Part shown: positions 8,784-18,400 of the stretch, in pieces
How positions within the stretch are numbered: the first letter of the stretch is position 1
How the letters are laid out: every line of letters begins with the position of its first letter
Assembly: GCA_002353485.1 (NCBI GenBank)
Contig: DEJS01000001.1
Location: forward strand, 67,911-131,910
Length of the DNA stretch: 64,000 bases
Direction of reading: 5' to 3'
Source of the DNA: Prevotella sp. UBA2742
GTDB taxonomy: Bacteria; Bacteroidota; Bacteroidia; Bacteroidales; Bacteroidaceae
Notes under the pieces: generated by a model
What the model was told of the DNA's origin: nothing
The model's input: only the letters and a program-made list of their open reading frames with translations
Databases searched by the model: none
Made by a program: the position numbers and the translations under genes

Positions 8784-10976
8784 ATGAAGACAACACTCAA
8801 GACCGCCCTTGCCCTTGCCCTCGCGCTGAGCGCCACGGGCACGTGGGCACAAGGACTGAAGGACGCCTACAAGGACTACTTCCTCATTGGCGTTGCCGTC
8901 AACCAGCGCAACGTCACCAACGCACAGCAGCAGGCCCTGGTGCGCCAGGAGTTCAACTCGATGACGGCCGAAAACGACATGAAGCCCGAACCCACCGAGC
9001 CCCGCGAGGGCCAGTTCCAGTGGGACGGCGCCGACCGCATTGCCAACTTCGCCCGCCAGTCGGGCATACGCATGCGCGGCCACTGTCTGATGTGGCACAA
9101 CCAAGTGGGCCGCTGGATGCTCGAGGACAACCCCACCAAGGAGGTCTTCTATGCACGCATGAAGCGCCACATACAGGCCGTCGTCTCACGCTATAAGGAC
9201 ATCGTCTACTGCTGGGACGTCGTCAACGAGGCCATCACCGACGACCCCAATGCCAAGGACCCCTACCGCCAGAGCCCCATGTACAAACTTTGCGGCGATG
9301 AATTTATCGTCAAGGCCTTCCAGTACGCCCGGGAAGCCGACCCCAAGGCACTGCTTTTCTACAATGACTACAACGAGTGCGACCCGGTGAAGAGCCAGCG
9401 CATCTTCGACATGGTAAAGAAGCTCAAGGCCCAGGGAGCCCCCATCGACGGCATCGGCATGCAGGGCCACTACAACATCTACGGCCCCACCGAGCAGGAC
9501 GTTGACAAAGCCCTCCAGCTCTACCGTCAGGTAGTCAAGCACATCCACGTCACCGAACTCGACATCCGCGTCAACGAAGAGATGGGCGGACAGCTGCAGT
9601 TCTCGCGCGACGGAGCCACCGTCACCGACAGCGTCAAGCAGCACCTTGCCGACCAGTACGCCCGCGTCTTCCGCGCCTTCCGCAAGCACAAGGACGTCAT
9701 AGACTGCGTCACCTTCTGGAACCTCGGCGACCGCGACTCATGGGTAGGCGTCAACAACTACCCACTGCCCTTCGACGCCGACTACAAGCCCAAGATGGCC
9801 TACGACTACATACGCCAGATGAAGGCCCCCCTGTGGGACATGCCCAAGAAACCCGCCCCGAAGCCCCGCCAGCGCGGACCGCGCGGCGAGCAGCGCGCAC
9901 CCTTCAAGCCCGAACTGGCCTTCCCCGAAACGGACGGCGTCAAGGAAGACTTCAAGCCCTCCACGAAGAACCAGCCCTTCCAGCAGTACCCCATGGTGAA
10001 CAGCCAGGGCTACGTACGCTTCCGCATCGACCTGCCCGACGCCCGTGACATCACCGTCAGCCTCGGACTCGGCGGCCGCGGCGGCACCAAGCTCCACAAG
10101 ACCTACGACGGCTCCTTCGTCGGCCAGACCGAAGGCCCCATGGACGAAGGATTCCACTACTACCATCTGACCGTAGACGGCGGCACCGTAAACGACCCCG
10201 GCGCGCAAAACTATTACGGCTCTACCCGCTGGGAAAGCGGCATAGAGATACCCGCGCACGACCAGGATTTTTATGCTCTTAAAAATGTGTCACATGGCAA
10301 CGTGCAACAAGTACTCTTCTGGAGTGAGAGCACTCAGGAGGTACGTCGCGCCTTCGTCTACACGCCGCCCACCTACGGTCAGAACCCAACACAGCGCTAC
10401 CCCGTGCTCTACCTGCAGCACGGCTGGGGCGAGGACGAGACGGCCTGGAGCCGCCAGGGCCACGCCAACCTCATCATGGACAACCTCATTGCCGAGGGAA
10501 AAGCGCTGCCCTTCATCATCGTGATGACCTACGGCATGACCAACGGCGTGCGCTTCGGCGGACTGCACGAGTTCACGGCCAAGGAGTTTGAGACCGTCCT
10601 CGTCGACGAACTCATTCCCTACATCGACCAGCACTTCCTCACCAAGAGCGACAAGTGGAACCGCGCCATGGCCGGACTCTCCATGGGAGGCTTCGAGACC
10701 AAGCTCATCACCCTGCGCCGACCCGACGTCTTCGGCTACTACGGACTGCTCTCCGGCGGACAGTACGAGCCCAACGACATCAAGTCGAAGGACCAGGTAC
10801 GGCTCATCTTCCAGAGCTGCGGCTCCAAGGAGCGCCCCGACGCCATACGCCAGTCTACCGACGCCCTGAAGAAGGCCGGACTGAACGCCGTCGGCTACGT
10901 CTCGGAGGGCACCGCCCACGAGTTCCTCACCTGGCGCCGCTCGCTGCGCGAAATGGCGCCCCTGCTCTTCCGCTAA
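8784..10976 (+). CDS. bifunctional GH10 endo-xylanase / CE1 feruloyl esterase
   Basis: A 730-residue secreted protein with a signal peptide ending GTWAQ. Residues about 25-355 are a GH10 barrel with the acid/base Glu in WDVVNEAI and the nucleophile Glu in HVTELDIRVNE. A Pro/Arg-rich linker (about 355-375), an E-set domain (about 390-480) and a CE1 esterase (about 490-730) follow. The esterase has nucleophile elbow GLSMGG and the late His in EGTAHEFLTW. The architecture matches the Xyn10D-Fae1A type of Prevotella ruminicola, which cuts xylan and releases ferulate. It lies 48 nt after the GH3 stop; a weak TATCTTTA at 8763 could be a promoter, but an operon with GH3 is more likely. Confidence 0.93.
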   Translation: MKTTLKTALALALALSATGTWAQGLKDAYKDYFLIGVAVNQRNVTNAQQQALVRQEFNSMTAENDMKPEPTEPREGQFQWDGADRIANFARQSGIRMRGHCLMWHNQVGRWMLEDNPTKEVFYARMKRHIQAVVSRYKDIVYCWDVVNEAITDDPNAKDPYRQSPMYKLCGDEFIVKAFQYAREADPKALLFYNDYNECDPVKSQRIFDMVKKLKAQGAPIDGIGMQGHYNIYGPTEQDVDKALQLYRQVVKHIHVTELDIRVNEEMGGQLQFSRDGATVTDSVKQHLADQYARVFRAFRKHKDVIDCVTFWNLGDRDSWVGVNNYPLPFDADYKPKMAYDYIRQMKAPLWDMPKKPAPKPRQRGPRGEQRAPFKPELAFPETDGVKEDFKPSTKNQPFQQYPMVNSQGYVRFRIDLPDARDITVSLGLGGRGGTKLHKTYDGSFVGQTEGPMDEGFHYYHLTVDGGTVNDPGAQNYYGSTRWESGIEIPAHDQDFYALKNVSHGNVQQVLFWSESTQEVRRAFVYTPPTYGQNPTQRYPVLYLQHGWGEDETAWSRQGHANLIMDNLIAEGKALPFIIVMTYGMTNGVRFGGLHEFTAKEFETVLVDELIPYIDQHFLTKSDKWNRAMAGLSMGGFETKLITLRRPDVFGYYGLLSGGQYEPNDIKSKDQVRLIFQSCGSKERPDAIRQSTDALKKAGLNAVGYVSEGTAHEFLTWRRSLREMAPLLFR

Positions 10977-11040
10977 ACCCCGACGCCCGCCAGGCCGTCT
11001 TCCTTTGACTCCCCGGCGGCACCCGCCGCCCGCCTGGCGT

Positions 11041-11123
11041 CGTTCTGTCCTCGTTCTGTCCTCGTTCTATCCTCGTTGTTTTTTACGAGTATAGGACGAG
11101 GACAGATCTTTTGTAAAAAAACG
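11041..11123. repeat. 11-bp tandem array followed by inverted copies
   Basis: Three consecutive 11-mers (CGTTCTGTCCT, CGTTCTGTCCT, CGTTCTATCCT) are followed by a T-rich loop and then inverted copies of the same unit, ending GACGAGGACAG at 11096-11106. The arms (about 21 nt with two mismatches) can form a long hairpin. A second array with a different unit but the same period and layout lies at 47752-47834. Both sit just upstream of a -7 box. Confidence 0.7.
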
Positions 11124-11145
11124 CCAGCCTTGCGCTGCTGTTTCG

Positions 11146-11153
11146 TACCTTTG
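11146..11153 (+). promoter_or_regulatory. -7 box TACCTTTG
   Basis: TACCTTTG in a context identical to the GH3 promoter (TTTCGTACCTTTGC). It lies 32 nt ahead of the ATG at 11186 and just downstream of the 11-bp array. Confidence 0.6.
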
Positions 11154-11185
11154 CCGTGGTAAAACAAAAAAGAAAGGACAAGACT

Positions 11186-13705
11186 ATGGCAAAGTGTGGT
11201 AAATGGCTTTACGGCTGTACGGGCAGGCTGGCGGGGATGAGCCTGCGCTTCGACGCTCACCGCGGGTATATCGCGCGTGAGATAGTGACTCCCCATGACC
11301 CGAAGACGCCGCGCCAGCTGGAGCAGCGCCGGCTGATGGCGACGGTGATGGTGGCCTACCGCAGTATGAAGGCTCTGGTGAGCGACTCGTTCGAGGGCGT
11401 GGCCGCGGGCTTTCCCTCGCTGCAGTGCTTCAAGCGTATGAACCTGAACCTGCTGCGGCAGCAGCTGGACACCGTCGTGGCCCAGGGCGGCCGGGCTGAG
11501 GATGCCGGTCCGCTGACGCCCATCGGTTCGGTGCAGCTGGTGGCGCGCCAGTATTTCGTGTCGCAGGGCACGCTGCCCGGCGTGCAGGTGCGCATGGTGG
11601 GAGCCGGCGCCGTGGGTGACTACGGCTACGGCGGGGCCTTTGCGCTGGACGACAATAGCTACCGTGCGGTGCTGGCGCGCTACGGGCTGCAGCGTGGCGA
11701 CCGGCTGACGTTCGTGGCCATGCACGAGGTGCAGCCCGGTCGGCAGCTGGTGCGGCTGGTGCGTGTGGTGCTCGACCCGCACGGGGCCGACGGTCTGCGG
11801 ACGTCGCTGGACGTGCCCTTAGTGGGTGCCGACGGTGCGGTGAACATGCCGTCGCCGGAGAACGAGGGGGCTTTCGGGGCTTTGTGCTACGTCGCCGGCG
11901 ACACGGCCGGCGCACTGGGGCTTGGCGACGGCGCGGAGGGCGAGGTGAGGTTCTGCCTGGACGAGGGGCCGATGACGGCGGCGGGCATCGTGGTGAGCCG
12001 CCGTGTGGGGGCGGCATGGCTGCACTCTACGTGCCAGCTGACGCTGGGCGGTACGGCGGCCGTGTCTGGACCGCAGGAGGGGGGCTCTGGCGCGGGGTCA
12101 GGGCATGGCGATGGTGGCAGTGAGGGCTTGTACGCCGAGGACCTCGCTGCGGGACGAAGGGGCTGCGCTGGCCACGGTGAGGGTGTGGAGTCCGGGCAGG
12201 AGCCGGCTGCTGCCGTCGTCCGTGACGGTGGCGAGTCGGTCTGCGGGCACGTGGAAGGTGACGTCGCGCTGCTCGCCGGGTGCGAGGGTGACGCGCCGGA
12301 AGTCGACGAGCTGTCGCAGGGGTGCCGAGGTGCCGGCGCCGGGTGCGCTGGCGTAGAGCTGCGGGGTGTCGGTGACGGCGGTGTGGCCGTGGTTGGCGAG
12401 TGTCACGGTGACGCTGACGTCGCCGGCCGTGGCGGCACTGCCGTCGGCGGCCGGCGTGGTCGTGGCGGGCGTGCTGACGCGGAGGTCGGAGTAGCCGACG
12501 CGGCCGTAGCTGAGGCCGTAGCCGAAGGGGAAGAAGATGTTGTCGGTCATGTATTTATAGGTGCGTCCCTGCATGGAGTAGCTGTCGAAGGGCGGCAGCA
12601 GGTCGCCGTCGGCGGGGAAGGTGACGGGCAGGCGGCCCGTGAAGTCGGCGTCGCCGAAGAGCAGGTCGGCCAGTGCGTAACCGCCTTCCTGTCCTGGGTA
12701 CCAGGCCATGACGACGGCGTCGGCCAGCCGTGTGACCTCGCGTACGTCGAGCGGGCTGCCGCCGGTCAGCACGACGACGACGCCTTGCTTCTTGCGGGCG
12801 CATATCTGTCGGAGGAGGTGCATCTGGCTCTCGGGTATGCGTATGTCGCGGCGGTCGCCGCTGGGGGAGTCAATGGCTTCGCCTTCCTCGCCTTCCAGGT
12901 TGCCGTTGAGTCCCATGACGACGATGGTGCGCTGTGCGCTGACGGCTTCGTCGACGGCCCAGTTTATCTGGTTCAGTGCGGGCGTGTTCTCGAGTGCTCC
13001 GGGGCGGTAGTTGACGGCGGTGCCGTCGCTGACCTTCGAGACGATGCCCTGGAGGTAGGTGCAGTAGCGGTCGGAGATGCCGAAGTAGTTGCCCATGAGC
13101 CAGAAGGCGTCGGCGGCGCCGGGGCCGGTGACGTAGAGCGTGTTGAGGTCCTTGGGCAGTGGCAGCACGCCGTTGTTCTTCAGCAGTACCATGCTCTCGC
13201 GTGCGGCCTGTCGGGCCAGGCTTATGTGTTCGTCGCAGCCCACCGTGTCGGCCGGCGTGTCGTTGTAGGGACAGTCGGGGTCGTGGCCCAGTATGCCGAG
13301 CTTGAGGCGTGTCATGACGAGCGGCCGCAGGGCGCGGTCTATGTCGTCGATGGTGAGGAGCCCCTGGTCGAGGGCCTGTCGGAGGGCTTTGAACGACGAG
13401 CCGCACTCTACGTTGAGTCCGGCTTTGACGGCTATGGCGCAGGCCTCGGCCTCGGTGTCGGCGAGGTGGTGGCCTTTCCAGATGTCGGTCACGGCGTCGC
13501 AGTCGGATACGATGTGTCCTCGGAAGCCCCACTGGCGTCGCAGCGTGCGCGCTGGTATTTGGCGCGGGCCTCGTCGGCTATGGCGCTGCCGATGGCTGCC
13601 ATCATCGGTACATCGAAGGAGGCGGCCAGTGCGATGGGTTCGGGGAACACCGTAGCGCGACCGGCACGGCCCACGCCGTGCAGCCCCTCGTTCCACCAGT
13701 CGTAG
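11186..13705 (+). CDS. DUF6266-like protein whose frame runs on into antisense DNA
   Basis: The first 290 or so codons look genuine. The N terminus (MAKCGKWLYGC, then PKTPRQLEQRRLMATVMVAY and MKALVSDSFEG) resembles DUF6266 proteins of Bacteroidota, a family of unknown function, and the ATG follows a good promoter box. From about 12098 the same frame is exactly antisense to the GH3 pseudogene and turns into low-complexity Gly/Val/Ala/Asp-rich sequence with no domain. No stop codon occurs before 13705. The likely reading is a gene that lost its own stop where the two converging genes meet; a gene caller might drop it or keep the long form. The real C terminus is uncertain. Confidence 0.5.
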   Translation: MAKCGKWLYGCTGRLAGMSLRFDAHRGYIAREIVTPHDPKTPRQLEQRRLMATVMVAYRSMKALVSDSFEGVAAGFPSLQCFKRMNLNLLRQQLDTVVAQGGRAEDAGPLTPIGSVQLVARQYFVSQGTLPGVQVRMVGAGAVGDYGYGGAFALDDNSYRAVLARYGLQRGDRLTFVAMHEVQPGRQLVRLVRVVLDPHGADGLRTSLDVPLVGADGAVNMPSPENEGAFGALCYVAGDTAGALGLGDGAEGEVRFCLDEGPMTAAGIVVSRRVGAAWLHSTCQLTLGGTAAVSGPQEGGSGAGSGHGDGGSEGLYAEDLAAGRRGCAGHGEGVESGQEPAAAVVRDGGESVCGHVEGDVALLAGCEGDAPEVDELSQGCRGAGAGCAGVELRGVGDGGVAVVGECHGDADVAGRGGTAVGGRRGRGGRADAEVGVADAAVAEAVAEGEEDVVGHVFIGASLHGVAVEGRQQVAVGGEGDGQAAREVGVAEEQVGQCVTAFLSWVPGHDDGVGQPCDLAYVERAAAGQHDDDALLLAGAYLSEEVHLALGYAYVAAVAAGGVNGFAFLAFQVAVESHDDDGALCADGFVDGPVYLVQCGRVLECSGAVVDGGAVADLRDDALEVGAVAVGDAEVVAHEPEGVGGAGAGDVERVEVLGQWQHAVVLQQYHALACGLSGQAYVFVAAHRVGRRVVVGTVGVVAQYAELEACHDERPQGAVYVVDGEEPLVEGLSEGFERRAALYVESGFDGYGAGLGLGVGEVVAFPDVGHGVAVGYDVSSEAPLASQRARWYLARASSAMALPMAAIIGTSKEAASAMGSGNTVARPARPTPCSPSFHQS

Positions 13706-13818
13706 GGTTCTATGCCGAGACGCGGTATGCCGGGGGTCTCGTTCATCAGCTGTGCGAATTTCTCTTCGAGCGTCATCTCGTGGATGAGTGCATCGGCTCT
13801 TTTCTCAAGTTTCTCCAT
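12098..13818 (-). pseudogene. GH3 glycosidase broken by an internal deletion and frameshift
   Basis: The start at 13818 (MEKLEKRADALIHEMTLEEK) and the first 90 residues are normal GH3, through ATVFPEPIALAAS to ADEARAKYQR near 13550. The next in-family sequence is LRRQWGFRGHIVSDC in another frame. By comparison with the intact GH3 at 6138, about 140 codons (including the NxNxFRDPRWGRG and KHxAVHSGPE blocks) are missing at the junction, which sits in a GCGCGC run. The rest (second GH3 domain, FGYGLSYG motif, FnIII-like end) is open to the TGA at 12100. The barrel cannot fold as it stands. Without the deletion it would be a secretion-signal-less beta-glycosidase of the xylan cluster. An assembly error is possible. 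Confidence 0.85.
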
Positions 13819-13837
13819 ATTTATAGTTGTTTGGGTG

Positions 13838-13845
13838 CAAAGGTA
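13838..13845 (-). promoter_or_regulatory. -7 box TACCTTTG for the broken GH3 gene
   Basis: Minus-strand TACCTTTG, 20 nt upstream of the ATG at 13818. Its good match suggests that the gene was functional recently. Confidence 0.6.
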
Positions 13846-13941
13846 AGCATTTTCCGTCTTATATGCAAGCCTGTGGCCGGCGGTGATACAAGAGCGAAAG
13901 AACGTGATACACAGCGGAACGCCGCTTTCGGCGGTTTTGCG

Positions 13942-13949
13942 TAACTTTG
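13942..13949 (+). promoter_or_regulatory. -7 box TAACTTTG for the GH43/GH31 operon
   Basis: TAACTTTG, 22 nt before the ATG at 13971. A small GC hairpin (13920-13933) followed by TTTT lies just upstream, a layout like that ahead of the GH3 gene at 6094. Confidence 0.6.
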
Positions 13950-13970
13950 CAGAAAGTATTAAACCGAACG

Positions 13971-15452
13971 ATGATGAAACAGAAAACATTTCTTACCGCT
14001 GCCCTGGTGGTGCTGGCTATGACCAGCCGGGGGCAGGACGTTCCGCGCGTGTATGACGCGGAGCACACTACACAGTCAGACTCGCTGCTGCTGCAGGACG
14101 CCGTCAATGAGAAGGTGCGGGTGAACATGCCGCTCTTCCAGACAAAGTATACGGCTGACCCCTCGCCGCTGGTGGTGGGCGACACGCTGTTCCTCTATAC
14201 GTCGCACGACGCCTCGCCGGAGGACATACCGGACCTGAACGAGCGCTCGTCGGCGGGGTTCTTCATGTACGACTGGCTGCTGTGGTCGACGACGGACATG
14301 GTGAACTGGACGGAGCACGGTGCCGTGGCCTCGCTGAAGGACTTTGCGTGGCGCTCGCGCGAGAACGGCGCCTGGGCCATTCAGACCGTTGAGCGCGACG
14401 GCAAGTACTACTTGTACGCCCCGCTGCACGGCCACGGCATAGGCGTGCTGGTGGCTGACACACCGTACGGGCCCTTCCGTGACCCGCTGGGCAAGCCCCT
14501 GGTGTGGCAGCAGGAGCACTGGGAGGACATCGACCCCACGGTATGGGTGGACGCCGACGGACAGGCCTACATGTACTGGGGCAACCCGCACACGTACTGG
14601 GTGAAGCTGGGGCGCGACATGACGTCGACGGTGGGCGAGATTCACCGGCTGCCGTACCACATTGAGCACTACCAGGAGGGACCGTGGCTCTACAAGCGCG
14701 ACAAATACTATCTGGCGTATGCCACGACGTGCTGTCCCGAGGCGCTGGGCTACGCCATGAGCGACGGGCCTGAGGGACCGTGGGAGGCCAAGGGCTACAT
14801 TATGCGCCCCACGCAGCGCGACCGCGGCAACCATCCGGGCATTTGCGACTTCAGGGGGCACAGCTACGTCTTCGGCCAGGACTACGACCTGATGCACCTT
14901 GACACCTTTGTGCACCATGAGCGGCGGTCGGTGTCGGCGTCGGAGATGACGTACAACGCCGACGGCACCATACGGGAGATACCCTACTGGCTGGACCAGG
15001 AGCCGCTGCGGCAGCTGCAGTGGTTCGACCCGTACCGCCGCGTGGAGGCCGAGACGATGAACTGGGGCTACGGTCTGAAGACGGCCAAGATGGGTATCCG
15101 GAATACGGGCGTGGTGGCCGACATGCCGGCCTCGACGGGTCGTCGCAATATGTACGTGTACGACATTGACGAGGGCGAGTATATCAAGCTGCGCGGCGTA
15201 GACTTCGGACAGCAGGGCGCCCGGCGCTTCGCGGTGACGGCGGCTGCTGCGGGCCGTTGCCGGCTGACGCTCAGGCTGGACAGCAAGAGCGGTCCCGTGG
15301 TGGGACAGGTCACCATTGCGCCTACGGGCAACGTAGAGACATACCGTGCCTTCGAGGGCGCGGTGACGGGAGCCATAGGCGTGCACGACCTGTTCCTGTG
15401 TTTCGATGAGGTGGAAGGAGAAATACGTTTAGACTGGTGGAGGTTCGAATGA
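13971..15452 (+). CDS. GH43 arabinofuranosidase/xylosidase with CBM6
   Basis: A 493-residue secreted enzyme (signal peptide through TSRGQ). The five-bladed GH43 propeller spans about 35-350. The base Asp is in KYTADPSPLV, the pKa-modulating Asp in DIDPTVWVDADG and the acid Glu in QEGPWLYKR. The C-terminal 130 residues form a CBM6-like sandwich, from RVEAETMNWGYG to IRLDWWRFE, which in this family binds xylan chains. GH43-CBM6 proteins are mostly alpha-L-arabinofuranosidases or beta-xylosidases acting on arabinoxylan; sequence alone does not decide. Two adjacent ATGs (13971, 13974) are possible. Its stop overlaps the next start by 4 nt (ATGA), so the two genes are translationally coupled. Confidence 0.9.
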   Translation: MMKQKTFLTAALVVLAMTSRGQDVPRVYDAEHTTQSDSLLLQDAVNEKVRVNMPLFQTKYTADPSPLVVGDTLFLYTSHDASPEDIPDLNERSSAGFFMYDWLLWSTTDMVNWTEHGAVASLKDFAWRSRENGAWAIQTVERDGKYYLYAPLHGHGIGVLVADTPYGPFRDPLGKPLVWQQEHWEDIDPTVWVDADGQAYMYWGNPHTYWVKLGRDMTSTVGEIHRLPYHIEHYQEGPWLYKRDKYYLAYATTCCPEALGYAMSDGPEGPWEAKGYIMRPTQRDRGNHPGICDFRGHSYVFGQDYDLMHLDTFVHHERRSVSASEMTYNADGTIREIPYWLDQEPLRQLQWFDPYRRVEAETMNWGYGLKTAKMGIRNTGVVADMPASTGRRNMYVYDIDEGEYIKLRGVDFGQQGARRFAVTAAAAGRCRLTLRLDSKSGPVVGQVTIAPTGNVETYRAFEGAVTGAIGVHDLFLCFDEVEGEIRLDWWRFE

Positions 15453-18400
15453 GAAAGACGATGATAACGACCGTGCTGCTGGCCCTGTGGACGGCAGCCG
15501 TGAGCCAGGGGGCACCCCGGCTGGTAGTGAAGAAGGTGGCGCACAATGCCGTGCGCATACAGTACCGGGAGGACGGCGTACAGGACAGTCTGCCGGACTG
15601 GCTCTACGTGCGGCACGACGAGGTGGAGGACTGTGGTCTGAAGGTGGAGAAAGACGACCGGCGGGGCACGGTGACCGTCCGCGACCGGCGGGGCCGCGTG
15701 CTGTTCCGTGCCACGCGCCACGAGCTGGAGGGCGGCACGGCCACGATGGCCTTCGAGACGGGCGCCGACGAGTATCTGTACGGCCTGGGACAGTTTCAGG
15801 ACGGCTACAGCAATGTGCGCGGCCTGAGCAGGCGGCTGACGCAGGTGAACACGCAGATAAGCCTGCCCATGCTGCTGTCGAGCAAGGGCTATGGTGTGCT
15901 GTGGAACAACTACGGACTGACGGAGTATAACCCCTGCGGGCACCATGTGGCGCTGCGGCGCCTGGACGGTGCCGAGGGCGAGGAGGTGGTCAGCGTGACG
16001 TCCACCGAGGGCACGCGCCAGGAGGTGCGGCGCCGCAACCGATTCGCGGGCACGCTGGAGGTCAGCGAGGCGGGCGACTACAGGCTGCTGCTGGACGTCG
16101 GCCAGAAAATGGCGCGCCGCCATAACCTGAGCATCGACGGCAGGACGGTCGTGGAGCTGCGCAACGTGTGGCTGCCGCCCACGGCGTCGGTCATGGTGCA
16201 CCTGGAGGCCGGACGCCACCGGCTGGAGGCCGAGCTGTCGGAGGGCGACCAGCCGGTGCTGTACTATGACCGGGTGGGGCAGGAGACGGTGTTCCGCTCG
16301 CCCGTGGCACAGGGTGTGGACTACACGGTGTTCGCGGGGTCGGCCGACGAGGTGATAGCGACGTACCGCGAACTGACGGGCCGGGCACCGCTGATGCCCG
16401 CGTGGGCGCTGGGGTACATACACTGCCGCGAGCGCTTCCACTCGCAGGACGAGATACTGCGCACGGCGCAACGCTTCCGCCGGGAGGACCTGCCGCTGTC
16501 GATGATTGTGCAGGACTGGCAGTACTGGGGCAAGCACGGGTGGAACGCCATGCAGTTTGACGAGGACTACTATCCCGACCCGAAGGCCCTGACGGACTCG
16601 CTGCACCGAATGGGGGTGCGGCTGATGCTGAGCGTATGGTCGAAGATAGACAAGGAGAGCGCGGTGGGCCGTGACATGCTGCGCGACGGACACTACATCG
16701 CGGGCACGGACTGGATAGACTTCTTCAGCCCCGATGCCGCCCAGGCCTACTGGCGCCACTTCAGCGAGCGGCTGCTGCCGCTGGGCATTGACGCGTGGTG
16801 GCAGGACGCCACGGAACCCGAGAACGACGACCTCGCGGGGCGCCGCGTGAACCGTGGCCGCTGGTCGGGCGAGGCGGTGCGCAACGTGTATCCGCTGCTG
16901 GTGAACAAGACGGTGTACGAGGGTCTGAAGGCTGCGGGACGGGAGCCGATGATACTGACCAGGAGCGGTTTCCCCGGCATACAACGCTACGGCGCGGCAC
17001 TGTGGAGCGGCGACGTAGGGAACGACTGGGAGACGCTGCGCCGGCAGATTACGGCCGGGCTGGGCGTGCAGGCCGCCGGCGTGCCGTGGTGGACGTACGA
17101 TGCGGGCGGGTTCTTCCGTCCACAGGACCAGTACACTGACGAGGCGTATATAGAGCGCATGTTGAGGTGGATAGAAACCGCGGTCTACCTGCCCCTGATG
17201 CGTGTGCACGGGTATATGAGCAATACGGAGCCGTGGAACTACGGTGCGGAGGCGCAGCGGGTGATAGCGGCGTGCCTGAAGGAGCGCGAACGCCTGCGTC
17301 CGTACATAGAACGGTGTGCGCGGCGCGTGTCGGAGGAGGGATATACGCTGATGCGACCCCTGGTGTTCGACTTTGCCGACGACGAGGAGGCGCTGAGGCA
17401 GAAGTATGAGTATATGTTCGGTCCCGCGCTGCTCATTAGTCCGGTGACGGAGCCCGGCGTGAAGGAGTGGCGCACGTACCTGCCGAAGTCGGAGGGCGGC
17501 TGGCGCGACTACCGCACGGGGACGCACTACGACGGCGGACAGACGGTGACGACGCGCGTGGACCGGTCGTTCATTCCGGTCTTCGTGCGCGAGTCGAAGG
17601 CCGAGGAGCTGCCCTATGACGTCTACCGCACGCTGCGGACGGGGAAGATAGAGAACCCGATGCTGTGGGCCGACGTGCCGGACCCGGACGTGATACGCGT
17701 GGGCGACACGTTCTACATGGTGTCGACCACGATGCACCTGATGCCGGGGGCACCGGTGATGGCGTCGAAGGACCTGAAGAACTGGGAGACGGTGGGCTAC
17801 GTCTTCGACCGGCTGACGGACTCGCCGAAGTACGACCTGCAAGGGGGTACGGCGTACGGCCGCGGACAGTGGGCTACGTCGCTGAAGTACCACAAGGGCC
17901 GCTTCTATGCCCTGCTGGCACCTAACGAGCGCGGCAGCATGGGCGACACGTATATCTTTACGGCCGAAAGGGCCGAGGGGCCGTGGACTCTCGTGTCGCG
18001 CATGAGGCACTTTCACGACTGTTCGCTGTTCTTCGACGACGACGACAGGGTGTATGTGGTGTACGGCACGGGCGAGATGATGGAGCTGAAGGAGGACCTG
18101 TCGGACGTGAAGGAGGGCACGCACCGGCGCATCTTCGAGCGTGAGGCTGACGAGCGGGGACTGCTGGAGGGCTCGCGCATGATAAAGCACAACGGCCGCT
18201 ACTACCTGCTGATGATCAGTCATACCTACGCCCCGGGACGCCACCGACGCGAGGTGTGCTACAGGGCCGACAGCATACAGGGCCCGTACGAGAAGCAGGT
18301 GATACTGGAGTCGGACTTCGGCGGTTTCGGACACGAGGCGCAGGGCACGATAGTGGACAGCGAGGACGGTGACTGGTATGGCATTATATTCCAGGACCGT

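Noticed and set aside
10977..11150. Replication origin at the composition switch near 11 kb
   Set aside because: No DnaA-box cluster, no dnaA/dnaN/gidA-type neighbours and only a small hand sample of base counts. Kept only as a composition observation.
15438..15452. T-loop-like GGTTCGAAT, possible tRNA
   Set aside because: It is the end of the GH43-CBM6 coding sequence; no cloverleaf can be drawn around it.
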